Source: JACVRW01 sp963826165 | Lineage (GTDB): Bacteria; Actinomycetota; Thermoleophilia; Solirubrobacterales; Thermoleophilaceae | DNA length: 64,000 nt | Assembly: GCA_963826165.1 (NCBI GenBank) | Contig: CAWGWC010000009.1 | Coordinates: 248,001-312,000, forward strand | Direction: 5' to 3' | In this document: positions 18,706 to 27,618 of the stretch, in pieces | Layout of the letters: every line of letters starts with the position of its first letter | How positions within the stretch are numbered: position 1 is the first letter of the stretch | Position numbers and translations under genes: made by a program | Notes under the pieces: model-generated | What the model was told of the DNA's origin: nothing | The model's database searches: none | Seen by the model: only the letters and a program-made list of their open reading frames with translations

Positions 18706-19764
18706 ATGGAGGTCTCTCGAAGCCTGCGCGATCACGGCGTCCGCATCGGTGAGCTCGAGCCCGGGCCGAAGAACTCGATCGCGGACGTCGCGGGTGTGCG
18801 CGTGGGACACGTGACGGTGTGGCGCGACGAGCCCGAGCCGCCGGCCGGCAGAGGCGTGGCCCGCAGCGGCGTGACCGCCATCGTTCCGGGCGATCCGGCC
18901 GGCCTGCGCGAGTCGCCGCGGCGCGCCGGGGTAGCGGTGCTCAACGGCGCCGGAGAGCTGACTGGATCGATGGAAGTGGCCGAGTGGGGCACGTTCGACA
19001 CCCCGATCTACCTGACCGCGACGATGTCGGTGGGCCGGGTGTACGACGGCGCGGTGGCGGCGGCCATCGCCGCCGATCCGGCAATAGGGGTCGACGCGGT
19101 GGTCATCCCGGTGGTGGGTGAGTGCGACGACAGCTGGCTGAGCGATGCCCGCACCGTGCAGGTGGAGGCGGCTGACGTGGGACGGGCGCTGGCCGACGCG
19201 GAGGCCTCCGCGGGCGTGGTGGCCGAGGGAGCGGTGGGAGCGGGCACCGGCATGATGTGCTTCGACTGGAAAGGCGGCATCGGAAGCGCCAGCCGGCGCG
19301 CAGGCAACCACACGGTCGGCGTGCTCGTGCTGGCCAACTTCGGCTCGTGCGAGGAGCTGCGCGTCGACGGCGTGCCGGTGGGCCGCATGCTCAACGAGCC
19401 CTCCGGCGCGGACGCCCGCACGCCTGCCGGGAGCTGCATCGCGATCGTCGCGACGGACGCTCCCCTGGCCTCGTCCGACCTGACTCGCCTGGCCCGGCGG
19501 GCCGGTCTCGGGCTGGGCCGCACGGGCTCGGTGGCCCATCACGGCAGCGGCGAGATCTTCCTGGCCTTCTCGACCGCCCCGTCGGTGGAGGAGGTGCACC
19601 ACGACCCGCTCTTCACCGCGACGGTGGACGCCACCGAGGAGGCCGTGCTCAACGTCCTTTGGAAGGCTGAGCGAACCGAGGGACGCGAAGGGCGCGTGGC
19701 GGAGGCGCTCCCGCACGCCGAGGTCCTGGCGCTGCTCGAACAGCACGGCCGGCTGAGCGGCTAG
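18706..19764 (+). CDS. P1 family (DmpA/BapA-type, S58) self-cleaving aminopeptidase
   Basis: 352 aa. The Ntn-like autoprocessing site is TPAGSCIAIVATDAP, where cleavage before the Ser (about residue 244) would free the N-terminal nucleophile of the beta subunit. NSIADVAGVRVGH at the front and GAVGAGTGMMCFDWKGGIG are family hallmarks. Relatives release N-terminal D-, L- or beta-amino acids from peptides and amides. The ATG at 18706 is chosen; the open frame upstream overlaps the divergent gene. Together with the S9 and HDAC-like genes this makes a small amide/peptide-hydrolase cluster. Confidence 0.9.
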   Translation: MEVSRSLRDHGVRIGELEPGPKNSIADVAGVRVGHVTVWRDEPEPPAGRGVARSGVTAIVPGDPAGLRESPRRAGVAVLNGAGELTGSMEVAEWGTFDTPIYLTATMSVGRVYDGAVAAAIAADPAIGVDAVVIPVVGECDDSWLSDARTVQVEAADVGRALADAEASAGVVAEGAVGAGTGMMCFDWKGGIGSASRRAGNHTVGVLVLANFGSCEELRVDGVPVGRMLNEPSGADARTPAGSCIAIVATDAPLASSDLTRLARRAGLGLGRTGSVAHHGSGEIFLAFSTAPSVEEVHHDPLFTATVDATEEAVLNVLWKAERTEGREGRVAEALPHAEVLALLEQHGRLSG

Positions 19765-20246
19765 CGGACGAGCTCCATCAACAGCTCGTCCTCCCATTCT
19801 CCCGAGGGCTGAATGCGCTGGGAGCGCCGCAGCACACCCACCGTGCGAAAGCCGAGCTTCTCGTAGACGTGGATGGCCCGCGCGTTGTCCGGAGAGGTCG
19901 TGAGCGTCACGCGATGGTGCGCGCGCTCGTCGAGGAGGTGCGCCAGGACCAGGCCGAACGCCTCGGTTCCGAGGCCTTGATCCTGCTGCTCGGCGGCGAT
20001 GAAGATGTCAACGTCGGCGTAGCGGGCGTCCGGATCCGGCTCCTCGAAGACCTGGACGAAGCCCACCACCTCCTCGCCGTGCCTGACCACCAGCATGGTC
20101 AGCTCCTCCTCCGCTTCGAGCGGCCAGCCCTCCTCGGCGGGTCCCCACCAGCGCGAGACCTCGGGCGCCGCTCGCAGCTCGCGCAGGCGCCCGGCGTGTT
20201 CGGGTCCCAGCGGCTCGAGCCCCACTCGCGGCCCGCGCAGCCGCAC
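19761..20246 (-). CDS. GNAT acetyltransferase (AAC(6')-like)
   Basis: 161 aa, one GNAT domain. The acetyl-CoA loop is seen as QDQGLGTEAFGLVL (about 88-101) and the late motif as NARAIHVYEKLGFRTVG. The N-terminal GWP..EEEL and the length are like AAC(6')-type and RimJ-like enzymes, so an amino group of a small molecule or protein N-terminus is the likely acceptor. Resistance cannot be claimed. GTG start; 4-bp overlap with the convergent P1 peptidase. Confidence 0.82.
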   Translation of the reverse strand: MRLRGPRVGLEPLGPEHAGRLRELRAAPEVSRWWGPAEEGWPLEAEEELTMLVVRHGEEVVGFVQVFEEPDPDARYADVDIFIAAEQQDQGLGTEAFGLVLAHLLDERAHHRVTLTTSPDNARAIHVYEKLGFRTVGVLRRSQRIQPSGEWEDELLMELVR

Positions 20247-20250
20247 GGGC

Positions 20251-21090
20251 CTAGCCGGTCCAGGCTGGTTCGAACGGCCGTTGCTCGACGGCTCCGTCCG
20301 TCACCGTCAGTGCCGTGGACTCCTTCACCTCGTGCCAGGCGCCGGGCAGATCGGCCACCGGCTCGGAGACCACCAGCCGGTCGCCATCGTGGAGACGCTG
20401 GAGCCTCTCGTTCTCGGGATGGAGGGCGCGCAACGCATGCACGTCCTCGGAGAGGAACAGAGTCCGGGACTCGTGCTGCGACGAGTAGCGGATGGCCCAC
20501 AGCTGCTGCCCGTCGGTGATGCCGATGGTCATCTGGACTGGGTTCTCGATGGCCTTCTCGCGAGCCTTGGCCTCCACGAGGCCGACGGCGCGCTCCATGG
20601 CCGCGAGCGGGTCGTCCTCGAGGCCGAAGGTCAGCGCCAGATGAAGCAGCACCTCGGAATCGGTCGAGCCCAGGATGCCGGGGAACAGCTCAGGGTCCAC
20701 GGCGAGCAGCAGCTCACGGTGCAACGCGCCGAAGCCGTCGATCAGCCCGTTGTGGACGAACAGCCAGCGGCCGTGACGGAAGGGATGGCAGTTGGTCTGC
20801 TGCACCGGGCTGCCGATGGCCGCCCGGATGTGAGCGAGGAACAGCGGCGACTCCACGTGGTCGGCGAGCTCCTGGAGGTTCTGATCGTTCCAGGCAGGGT
20901 TCACGCTGCGGTAGCGCGCGGGGTTGACGCGGTCGGACGCTCCGTACCAGCCGACTCCGAAGCCGTCGCCGTTGGTGGTCTCGGCCCCCATGCGGGAGTG
21001 CAGGCTCTCGTCGATCAGCCCGTGCTGGGTCCGGTAGAGGAGCTCTCCCATCACCAGGGGCTGTCCGACGTAGGCGTTCCAGCGGCACAC
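20251..21090 (-). CDS. Class II glutamine amidotransferase (EgtC-like)
   Basis: 279 aa. Translation begins GTG-TGC, giving an N-terminal Met-Cys so that Cys2 becomes the Ntn nucleophile. NGDGFGVGWYG, FLAHIRAAIGSPVQQTNCHPF and FVHNGLIDGF are the glutaminase-site motifs. Relatives include EgtC, the gamma-glutamyl hydrolase of ergothioneine synthesis, and YafJ. No egtB or egtD is nearby, so the substrate is open. Follows the SHOCT membrane gene by 9 bp. Confidence 0.88.
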   Translation of the reverse strand: MCRWNAYVGQPLVMGELLYRTQHGLIDESLHSRMGAETTNGDGFGVGWYGASDRVNPARYRSVNPAWNDQNLQELADHVESPLFLAHIRAAIGSPVQQTNCHPFRHGRWLFVHNGLIDGFGALHRELLLAVDPELFPGILGSTDSEVLLHLALTFGLEDDPLAAMERAVGLVEAKAREKAIENPVQMTIGITDGQQLWAIRYSSQHESRTLFLSEDVHALRALHPENERLQRLHDGDRLVVSEPVADLPGAWHEVKESTALTVTDGAVEQRPFEPAWTG

Positions 21091-21099
21091 GGCGTTGTC

Positions 21100-22422
21100 C
21101 TAGGAGGCGGGCGCCCCGGCCATCAGGCGTCCCTTCTCGCGCTCGTACTCTGACGAACTCAGCACGCCGCTGTCACGCATCCGGCCCAGCCGCTCAAGCT
21201 GCTCCAGCCGATCATCGGTGGAGCGCCCATGCAGGCGAGCGGTAAGCCCGCGGCCCCAGCCGCGGAGGCCGGTGAACGAATCCTCGCGGCGCGCCCCCGG
21301 GAACTCGCGCGCCGTCTGGCGGCGGAGCGCCTCGAGGCCGAGCGCGAGCAGCCCGATCAGGACGAGCGCGGGGATCACCAGGCGGAAAGCGGGAGTGGGG
21401 GCCCAGGCGATCAGGCCGAGCACGACGACGCCGAAGGCTCCCCAAGCCCAGCGCGGCGCCCGCAGCCAGGGCGCGAGGTTGCGCCGCACTGCCACGGCCC
21501 ATCTGGACGGACCGGCCAGCCAGGCCGCCATCACGAGCACCGCGCCGTAGATGATCGTGGCCGTGCTCACCTGTACCAGCAGCGAGGTGCCGATGCTCCA
21601 GGCCGATTCCGCCGCCGGCCGGACGGCCTCGGTGGTGGCCAGCGCGTTCACCACGGCGTCGCCGACCAGGGCGCGCGCCACCAGAGCGCCTGCTCCGGCG
21701 AACAGCAGACCCAGTCCCGCGGCCCGGAGGGCCTCGCGGCGCCAGCCGCGCGCCAGATACACCGCCAGGGCGAACAGCACCAGCGCGAGCACGACGAACA
21801 CGATGGCCAGCGTCTTGAGCAGCCAGACGGCGTCCTGCGCCGCCTTCAGCTGGTCCGACCTCAGGAGCACGATCTGGCTCGCGCTGTCGGGCAGCCTCTG
21901 CTGGACCCGCCCGCCCACGCCGAGATTGCTCTGGGACTGGCCGAGGAGCGACTTGAGGTCGAGAGAGACCACTCCGCCGGATGTCGAAACGTTGTCGCCG
22001 CCGCCCTCCACGATCTGCACGAAGCGGGCCTGCGCGCGGCGGTTGGCCTCCTCCCACAGCCGCTGCGGCACCGGTCGCTGGAGAAGGCGGTCGACGCCGT
22101 TCTCAGCCAGCGACCTGAGCCCGCCCGCAGCCGGTCCCGCCAGAACCTGAGCCCGCGCCGGCGCGAGGACCTGCTCGAAGACCTGCTCGAGCTCGCTCTG
22201 CACGTCGACGTTCGCGTACAGCTCGTCCACGATGAAGGTCGACACCTGCGTGCGGATCGCGTCGTCCTCGAGCAGCTCGCTGCTCGTCTCGGCCCAGTTG
22301 TCGGTGTTGAGCAGCTGACGGTTGGCCCAGAGCGCGAAGACCGCCAGGAAGGTGAGCAGCGACGCGACGACGATCAGAGCGATCGCCAGCCGCCGGCGCC
22401 CGCGGCTACGGGAGCCCGTCAT
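21100..22422 (-). CDS. SHOCT-domain membrane protein
   Basis: 440 aa. One N-terminal membrane helix (about 13-35) is followed by a long extracytoplasmic region (about 36-205), three or more further membrane helices between about 205 and 355, and a C-terminal SHOCT motif (LEQLERLGRMRDSGVLSSSEYEREKGRLM). Function unknown; SHOCT tails are thought to mediate oligomerisation. The ATG at 22422 overlaps the stop of the MalT-like regulator as ATGA, so the two are co-translated and functionally linked. The open frame beyond 22422 is inside the regulator and not coding. Confidence 0.78.
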   Translation of the reverse strand: MTGSRSRGRRRLAIALIVVASLLTFLAVFALWANRQLLNTDNWAETSSELLEDDAIRTQVSTFIVDELYANVDVQSELEQVFEQVLAPARAQVLAGPAAGGLRSLAENGVDRLLQRPVPQRLWEEANRRAQARFVQIVEGGGDNVSTSGGVVSLDLKSLLGQSQSNLGVGGRVQQRLPDSASQIVLLRSDQLKAAQDAVWLLKTLAIVFVVLALVLFALAVYLARGWRREALRAAGLGLLFAGAGALVARALVGDAVVNALATTEAVRPAAESAWSIGTSLLVQVSTATIIYGAVLVMAAWLAGPSRWAVAVRRNLAPWLRAPRWAWGAFGVVVLGLIAWAPTPAFRLVIPALVLIGLLALGLEALRRQTAREFPGARREDSFTGLRGWGRGLTARLHGRSTDDRLEQLERLGRMRDSGVLSSSEYEREKGRLMAGAPAS

Positions 22423-24689
22423 GCGCCCCCGCCCGACCCGACGACTCCCGCGAGCCGCGCCGCCTCCACGGCCTCCCCGCGACACGAGACGCCGAGCTTG
22501 CGGTAGATGGCCCGCGCGTGTGTCTTGACGGTGTTCGGCGAGACGAACAGGCGCTCGGCGATCTCGCGAAACGAGAGATGGCTGGGCAGGTGGCGCAGCA
22601 CCCTGAGCTCCGCGGCGGTGAGCGCCCAGTCGGCGCCGCCGAGGCGAGCCGTCGAGCGCTCGATCTCGCCACGGGCTTCCTCGAGCCGGCGCCGCAGCAC
22701 CGGAGCGTCCGAGATCTTCGCTGCGGCGCGGCACGCTCCTTCGAGGAGCTCAGCGGCCGGCACCGGGCCGGTCATCCGGAGGGCCTCACGCGCCAGCGCG
22801 ATGCGGCATTCGGCCTCGTACCATCGCGGGAGATCCGGCAGGCGGCCGAGCAGCTCGAGGGCACCGCGCGAATCGCCCCCGACGGCGAGCACCAGCGCGG
22901 CCAGCGGTTCGCCGGCCAGGTCACAGCGCTCGATCTGGGCCTTGGCGTGCGCGGCCAGCGTGGCCGCCCGCTCGCCGTCGCCCTCGTCGCCCGCCATGAG
23001 CGCCAGCTGCGCAAGGCACAGGGCCTGTACGAGCGGCGCCGCCGCGGCGGCCCGATGGCCTCCCTCTTCGAGGCGGGCCCGCGCTACATCGGTCTCGCCG
23101 GCCAGGCTGAGCGCCACCCCCTCGTAGAACAGGCACATCGGAATCCAGGGACTGTTGGCCTCCAGGTACTCCCGGGCATGCGCCGCATCGGCCCCCATCC
23201 GCTCGATCCCCTCGCGAGCAAGTCCCGCCCGGACGAGCGCCACACCACCCTCGATCCGCTGCCCCGCGCCACGAGGTGAAGCTGGATTGGCTCCCGAGGC
23301 GAGCACCGTCGTCCAGCGCTCGGCCTCCTGGGAGTCGCCCTGCATCAGCGCGCAGCCGGCGGACACGAGCCCCAGCGCCGGTGTGTCCACCAGGTGCCGC
23401 TCCTCCAGCCCGTCGAGCCTCTCTCGCACCACTTGCCGGCGGCCCTGCGCCAGGCAGGCTGCGGCCGAGTTCCACAGCAGCCGTCCGGACCGCGCAAGAT
23501 CGCCTGCGCGCAGCGCGTGGGCCACGGCCCGGTCGGGATCGCCGTGCTTCTCGTGCCAGGCGCTCGCGCGCTTGTGCAGCCCGGCTTCGGCGCCCGGCTC
23601 GAGCCGACGCAACTCCGATCGCAGCACCTCGGCGAAGAGGACGTTGTAGCGGTAGCCGGCGCCTGTGCGGTCGAGCGCCACGAGCGGCAGGTTGGCCGAG
23701 GCGAGCGCATCGAGGCGCGCGCCCGAGTCGTCGCGGCCGAGCAGGGCGTCGCAGAGAGAGCCCGAGAGGCGATCGAGGATGGACGTCCTGCTGACGAACT
23801 CGAGCTGCTCGCGCGAAAGACCAGCGAGCAGCTCCTCGCGCGCGTACTCGGTGACGAACCGATCGTCGCCGGCGAACGTCTCGACCGGCCTGCCGCCTCC
23901 CTCACCCCGCAGGGACAGCGCCGCCAGGTGGAGCGCCACCGGCCAGCCCTCGGTGCGCTGCACGAGCTTCAGTGCGTCCTTGGGCCCGACGGCAAGCCCA
24001 GCGGCCGCCAGAACCGCCGCCCCCTCTGACCTGGTCATCGCCAGGTCGGCGGTCCGCAGCTCGACCAGGCTCCCCTGAGCGCGCAGGCGACCGACCGGCA
24101 GCTCGGCTCCGGTTCGCGAGCCGAGGGCGAGCTGCGACGCGGCCGGCAGCGCCGTCCAGAGCGTCTCGATCACCGCTCGCGCGGCCCGCGAGCGCAGCAC
24201 GTGCAGGTTGTCGAGGACCAGCACGAAGGGCACCTGCCTGCGCCCGAGCGCGCGTCCCAGGCGCTGGCGCGCGATGTCGCCGGCGTCCGGACGACCGGAG
24301 GAGAGAGCCTCGAACACCTCCCAGCCGACCGGCTCGATCGAATCCAGCGCCAGCGCCACGAGCGAGACGAGCGTCGCCGGATCGTTGTCGTCGCCGGTGA
24401 GCGTGGCCCAGGCGAAGGGGCGGCCGTCGACCGCCGACCATTCGCTCAACAGGCACGTCTTGCCGTAGCCGGCAGGAGCGCGCAGCAGCACGACGGGGCG
24501 CCCGCGTGCCTCGATCAGCCTGCGGGTGAGCCGTTGCCGCGGGTGCAGTCCGGGCTGCAGCGAGGGCGGCCGGCAGCGTAGATCCAGAGCGCCGTCCCCG
24601 AGCTCGGTCGGCCGGTCGGGCAGAGCGACGACGGGCGCGCCCGCGGGCGCGCGCTCTGCTTCCAGGGTTTCGGTGACGGCCAGGTCCAC
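22419..24689 (-). CDS. LuxR-family transcriptional regulator, MalT/AlkS-type large ATPase (STAND)
   Basis: 756 aa. P-loop APAGYGKTCLLSEW lies at about 70, a Walker B-like VLVLDNLH near 155, a helical TPR-like middle region (about 350-680), and a C-terminal LuxR helix-turn-helix LTAAELRVLRHLPSHLSFREIAERLFVSPNTVKTHARAIYRKLG (about 687-730). Such proteins switch between ADP and ATP states on binding an inducer and then activate transcription. GTG start. Divergent from a NarL-type response regulator, with two dyads between them. Confidence 0.9.
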   Translation of the reverse strand: MDLAVTETLEAERAPAGAPVVALPDRPTELGDGALDLRCRPPSLQPGLHPRQRLTRRLIEARGRPVVLLRAPAGYGKTCLLSEWSAVDGRPFAWATLTGDDNDPATLVSLVALALDSIEPVGWEVFEALSSGRPDAGDIARQRLGRALGRRQVPFVLVLDNLHVLRSRAARAVIETLWTALPAASQLALGSRTGAELPVGRLRAQGSLVELRTADLAMTRSEGAAVLAAAGLAVGPKDALKLVQRTEGWPVALHLAALSLRGEGGGRPVETFAGDDRFVTEYAREELLAGLSREQLEFVSRTSILDRLSGSLCDALLGRDDSGARLDALASANLPLVALDRTGAGYRYNVLFAEVLRSELRRLEPGAEAGLHKRASAWHEKHGDPDRAVAHALRAGDLARSGRLLWNSAAACLAQGRRQVVRERLDGLEERHLVDTPALGLVSAGCALMQGDSQEAERWTTVLASGANPASPRGAGQRIEGGVALVRAGLAREGIERMGADAAHAREYLEANSPWIPMCLFYEGVALSLAGETDVARARLEEGGHRAAAAAPLVQALCLAQLALMAGDEGDGERAATLAAHAKAQIERCDLAGEPLAALVLAVGGDSRGALELLGRLPDLPRWYEAECRIALAREALRMTGPVPAAELLEGACRAAAKISDAPVLRRRLEEARGEIERSTARLGGADWALTAAELRVLRHLPSHLSFREIAERLFVSPNTVKTHARAIYRKLGVSCRGEAVEAARLAGVVGSGGGA

Positions 24690-24714
24690 CGCCGGCGAGC
24701 CTCTCAGGCCGCGC

Positions 24715-24728
24715 GTTGCCAGGGCAAC
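24715..24728. promoter_or_regulatory. Inverted repeat between divergent regulators (dyad 1)
   Basis: GTTGCC-AG-GGCAAC, a perfect 6-bp-arm palindrome 26 bp upstream of the GTG of the MalT-type regulator. A possible operator for one of the two divergent regulators. Confidence 0.4.
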
Positions 24729-24747
24729 GGGGCACGCATGTCAATCG

Positions 24748-24766
24748 GGGTGTGGCCAACACACCC
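24748..24766. promoter_or_regulatory. Inverted repeat between divergent regulators (dyad 2)
   Basis: GGGTGTG-GCCAA-CACACCC, perfect 7-bp arms with a 5-bp centre, 31 bp before the GTG of the NarL-type gene. Centre-to-centre distance from dyad 1 is about 35 bp. Candidate operator; no T-tract follows, so it is not a terminator. Confidence 0.45.
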
Positions 24767-24797
24767 GCCAAACCGCCCTGAAGGTATCTTCGGGCCC

Positions 24798-25481
24798 GTG
24801 ATCCGCGTGATGCTCGCCGAGGACAGCTTCCTCGTCCGGGAGGGGCTTCGTGAGATTCTCGAGAGCCTGCCCGGAGTCGAAGTCACCGGCACCCATTCCG
24901 ACCTGGACGCTCTGCTGTCGGCGATCGAGGCCGGCCCGCCCGACGTGGTGATCACCGACATCCGGATGCCCCCCGACCACACTGACGAGGGCATCCGCGC
25001 CGCGGCCGAGCTGAGACGCACCCACCCCGGGATGGGCGTGGTGATCCTGAGCCAGTACGCGTACCCGGCCTACGTGCTGGAGCTGCTCGACTCCGGCTCG
25101 GACGGACGCGCCTACCTCCTCAAGGAGCGCGTACACGACCGCGATCAGCTCTCCGCCGCCATCGAGGCGGTGGCCGGTGGAGGCTCGGTGATCGACCCGA
25201 AGATCGTCGAGGTCCTCGTGACGGCGCGGTCCCGCGCCGAGTCGTCGGGATTCGACCGGCTGACCGCTCGCGAGCGCGAGGTGCTGTCGGAGATTGCCCA
25301 GGGCAAGAGCAACGTCGCCATCGCCACGTCCCTGTATCTCTCGAAGCGCGCCGTGGAGAAGCACATCCATTCGATCTTCATGAAGCTGGGCCTGGCCGCC
25401 GAGGTGGACGTGAGCAAGCGGGTCAAGGCCGCGCTGCTGTACCTCAGCCATGGGCAGGAGGCGAGCGAGCCGATGGGCTGA
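24798..25481 (+). CDS. NarL/FixJ-family response regulator
   Basis: 227 aa from a GTG that puts VIRVMLAED at the N-terminus. The receiver domain (about 3-125) has acidic pocket ED, phospho-acceptor Asp in VVITDIRMPP and Lys in LLKERV. The C-terminal LuxR-type helix-turn-helix is LTAREREVLSEIAQGKSNVAIATSLYLSKRAVEKHIHSIFMKLGL. The open frame before 24798 runs across dyad 2 and is not used. No kinase adjoins it; the HisKA_3 kinase at 29084-30904 is the nearest plausible partner. Confidence 0.92.
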   Translation: MIRVMLAEDSFLVREGLREILESLPGVEVTGTHSDLDALLSAIEAGPPDVVITDIRMPPDHTDEGIRAAAELRRTHPGMGVVILSQYAYPAYVLELLDSGSDGRAYLLKERVHDRDQLSAAIEAVAGGGSVIDPKIVEVLVTARSRAESSGFDRLTAREREVLSEIAQGKSNVAIATSLYLSKRAVEKHIHSIFMKLGLAAEVDVSKRVKAALLYLSHGQEASEPMG

Positions 25482-25502
25482 GAGGATCATCCGGTTGGGG
25501 CG

Positions 25503-26933
25503 ATGCAGGCGCGCTTCGCTACCGGTACGGTCGCCACCATGAGCGCCCCGGAGCACATCGACCTGACCGCGAGGCTCGACGAACTCGCCCACACGTACGG
25601 CAATCGGTTCCTGCTCGAGCCCGCACCGGACAACGAGCTGCCGGAGCACGGCATGACGTCTCTGGACGCCATGCGCCTGATCGGCGAGGAACTGGTGCTC
25701 GACGGCCTCCCCATGCGCAACCTGGCCACCTTCGTGACCACATGGATGGAGCCGGAGGCCCAGCGGATCATCGCCGAGAACCTCCACCGCAACTTCATCG
25801 ACCACGCCGAATACCCGCAGACGGCGGAGATCGAGCAACGCTGCATCCGCATGATCGCCGACCTCTTCAACGCGCCCGGGGAGACCACCGGGGCCCGCAC
25901 CCAGGGCTCGTCCGAGGCGATCATGCTCGGGGCGCTGTCCCTGAAGTGGAAGTGGCGGGCACGCCGGGAGAAGGCGGGCAAGGACAGCACACGGCCGAAC
26001 CTCGTGTTCGGCGGAGACGTGCACGTGGTGTGGGAGAAGTTCTGCCGCTACTTCGACGTCGAGCCGCGCATCATTCCCCTCCAGCCCGACAAGTACACGA
26101 TCGGGCCCGAGGACGTGGAGCCACACGTTGACGAGAACACGATCGGCGTGGCGGCCGTGCTCGGCACCACCTTCACCGGACACTCCGACGACATCATCGG
26201 CATCAACGACCTGTTGGTGAGCATGCGTGACGAGAAGGGACTGGACGTCCCCATGCACGTGGACGCAGCCAGCGGCGGCTTCGTCTGGCCGTTCCTCTAC
26301 CCCCACACCGAGTGGGACTTCCGGCTCGAGCAGGTGCGCTCGATCAACGCCTCAGGTCACAAGTTCGGCCTGGTCTACCCGGGGATCGGCTGGCTCGTGT
26401 TCCGGGAGAAGTCGGACCTGCCCGACGATCTCGTCTTCTACGAGAACTACCTCGGCAAGACCGACGCCACCTTCACGCTCAACTTCTCCACCGGCTCGGC
26501 GATGGTGCTCGCCCAGTACTACAACTTCGTCCGCTTCGGATACGGCGGCTACCAGTACATCATGGAGATGATGCAGGCCAACGCGCAGGCTCTGGCCAAG
26601 CGCATCGCGGACATCGGGGAGTTCACGCTGATCGGGGACGGGGAGGAACAGCTTCCCCTCGTGGCGTTCCAGCTGGAGGGCGACCACGACTACGACGAGT
26701 TCGACGTGGCCGGCCAGCTCGCCATGGAGCGAGGTTGGATGGTGCCGGCCTACACGCTGCCTCCGAAGGCCGACCACGTGAAGATCATGCGAGCGCTGGT
26801 CAAGCTCACCCTCGGGCACACCCTGGCCTCAACGCTGGCCGACGACATCGCCGCGGCCTGCAAGACGCTCCAGCACAAGGGCGGGCTGCACAAGTCGGAG
26901 CGCCGGCGCGTCAAGACCAGCGTCGGCTACTGA
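25503..26933 (+). CDS. gadB: Glutamate decarboxylase
   Basis: 476 aa, close to the 466-aa E. coli GadB. PLP-enzyme group II motifs are visible: GARTQGSSEAIMLG, HVDAASGGFVWPF with the Asp that binds the PLP ring nitrogen, and INASGHKFGLVYPG with the Schiff-base Lys. It converts glutamate to GABA, consuming a proton, which supports acid tolerance or GABA metabolism. Two in-frame ATGs are possible, 25503 (after a GGGG tract) and 25539; both keep the catalytic core. Followed after 7 bp by the YrhK-like gene. No antiporter gadC is seen here. Confidence 0.95.
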   Translation: MQARFATGTVATMSAPEHIDLTARLDELAHTYGNRFLLEPAPDNELPEHGMTSLDAMRLIGEELVLDGLPMRNLATFVTTWMEPEAQRIIAENLHRNFIDHAEYPQTAEIEQRCIRMIADLFNAPGETTGARTQGSSEAIMLGALSLKWKWRARREKAGKDSTRPNLVFGGDVHVVWEKFCRYFDVEPRIIPLQPDKYTIGPEDVEPHVDENTIGVAAVLGTTFTGHSDDIIGINDLLVSMRDEKGLDVPMHVDAASGGFVWPFLYPHTEWDFRLEQVRSINASGHKFGLVYPGIGWLVFREKSDLPDDLVFYENYLGKTDATFTLNFSTGSAMVLAQYYNFVRFGYGGYQYIMEMMQANAQALAKRIADIGEFTLIGDGEEQLPLVAFQLEGDHDYDEFDVAGQLAMERGWMVPAYTLPPKADHVKIMRALVKLTLGHTLASTLADDIAAACKTLQHKGGLHKSERRRVKTSVGY

Positions 26934-26940
26934 GCTCGCG

Positions 26941-27609
26941 GTGGTCGGCCACTCGCTGGCCTTCGCGCCGCGGGCCGAGACTCGTTCGCTGTGGGACCGG
27001 ACCATCGCGATCGCCTTCGCGATCGGCTCGACGTGCTTCTTCATCGGTCCCTTTCCGGGCTTCACCCAGCTGGTGGGCTCGGCCGCTGACGCGTGGGTGT
27101 TCTTCGGCGGCTCGCTCTTCTTCACGTTCGCCGCGGGACTCGAGCTGCGCGAGGCGACCGTGCGGATGGGCCGCTGGCCGGCCGATCCGTCGTGGTGGAG
27201 CGCGGCCATCCAGTTCGCCGGCACGCTCCTGTTCAACCTGAGCACCTTCGCCGCCACCCAGGAGGGGCTGACGAGCGAGCAGACCAACCGGCTGGTGTGG
27301 GCCCCGGACGCGTTCGGCTCGACCGCGTTCCTCGCCTCCGGCCTGCTGGCCTATCGCGTCGCCGTTCGCTCCGCGCGGCGCCCGCGTCGTCGCGACCAGG
27401 GCTGGCGTATGGCGGCGATCAATCTGGCCGGGTGCGTTCTCTTCGGCATCTCGGCGGTGGCGTCGTTCATCGTGCCCTCGAAGGGCTCGATCCTCGACCT
27501 CGCCGCCGCCAACTGGGCCACCGCGCTGGGCGGGCTCTGCTTCCTGATCGGATCCCTGATGTTGCTCTCACCCGATTCGGGGGATGCGGCCGCCGGAGGG
27601 GGCACGTAG
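26941..27609 (+). CDS. YrhK-like integral membrane protein
   Basis: 222 aa with about six hydrophobic segments arranged as two similar halves. Each half has a helix pair with a G-x-x-x-F-F-x-G motif (STCFFIGPFPGF and AGCVLFGISAVASFI), as in YrhK-domain proteins. GTG start 7 bp after gadB and in the same orientation, so it is probably co-transcribed with it. Function unknown. Confidence 0.65.
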   Translation: MVGHSLAFAPRAETRSLWDRTIAIAFAIGSTCFFIGPFPGFTQLVGSAADAWVFFGGSLFFTFAAGLELREATVRMGRWPADPSWWSAAIQFAGTLLFNLSTFAATQEGLTSEQTNRLVWAPDAFGSTAFLASGLLAYRVAVRSARRPRRRDQGWRMAAINLAGCVLFGISAVASFIVPSKGSILDLAAANWATALGGLCFLIGSLMLLSPDSGDAAAGGGT

Positions 27610-27618
27610 GTTCGAGCG

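Noticed and set aside
17626..19797. A 723-codon minus-strand frame
   Set aside because: High-GC shadow of the P1 peptidase and HDAC-like genes, Arg/Gly/His-rich with no recognisable domain.
19761..20246. Aminoglycoside resistance gene
   Set aside because: The GNAT fold alone does not show drug specificity; the sequence only broadly resembles AAC(6').
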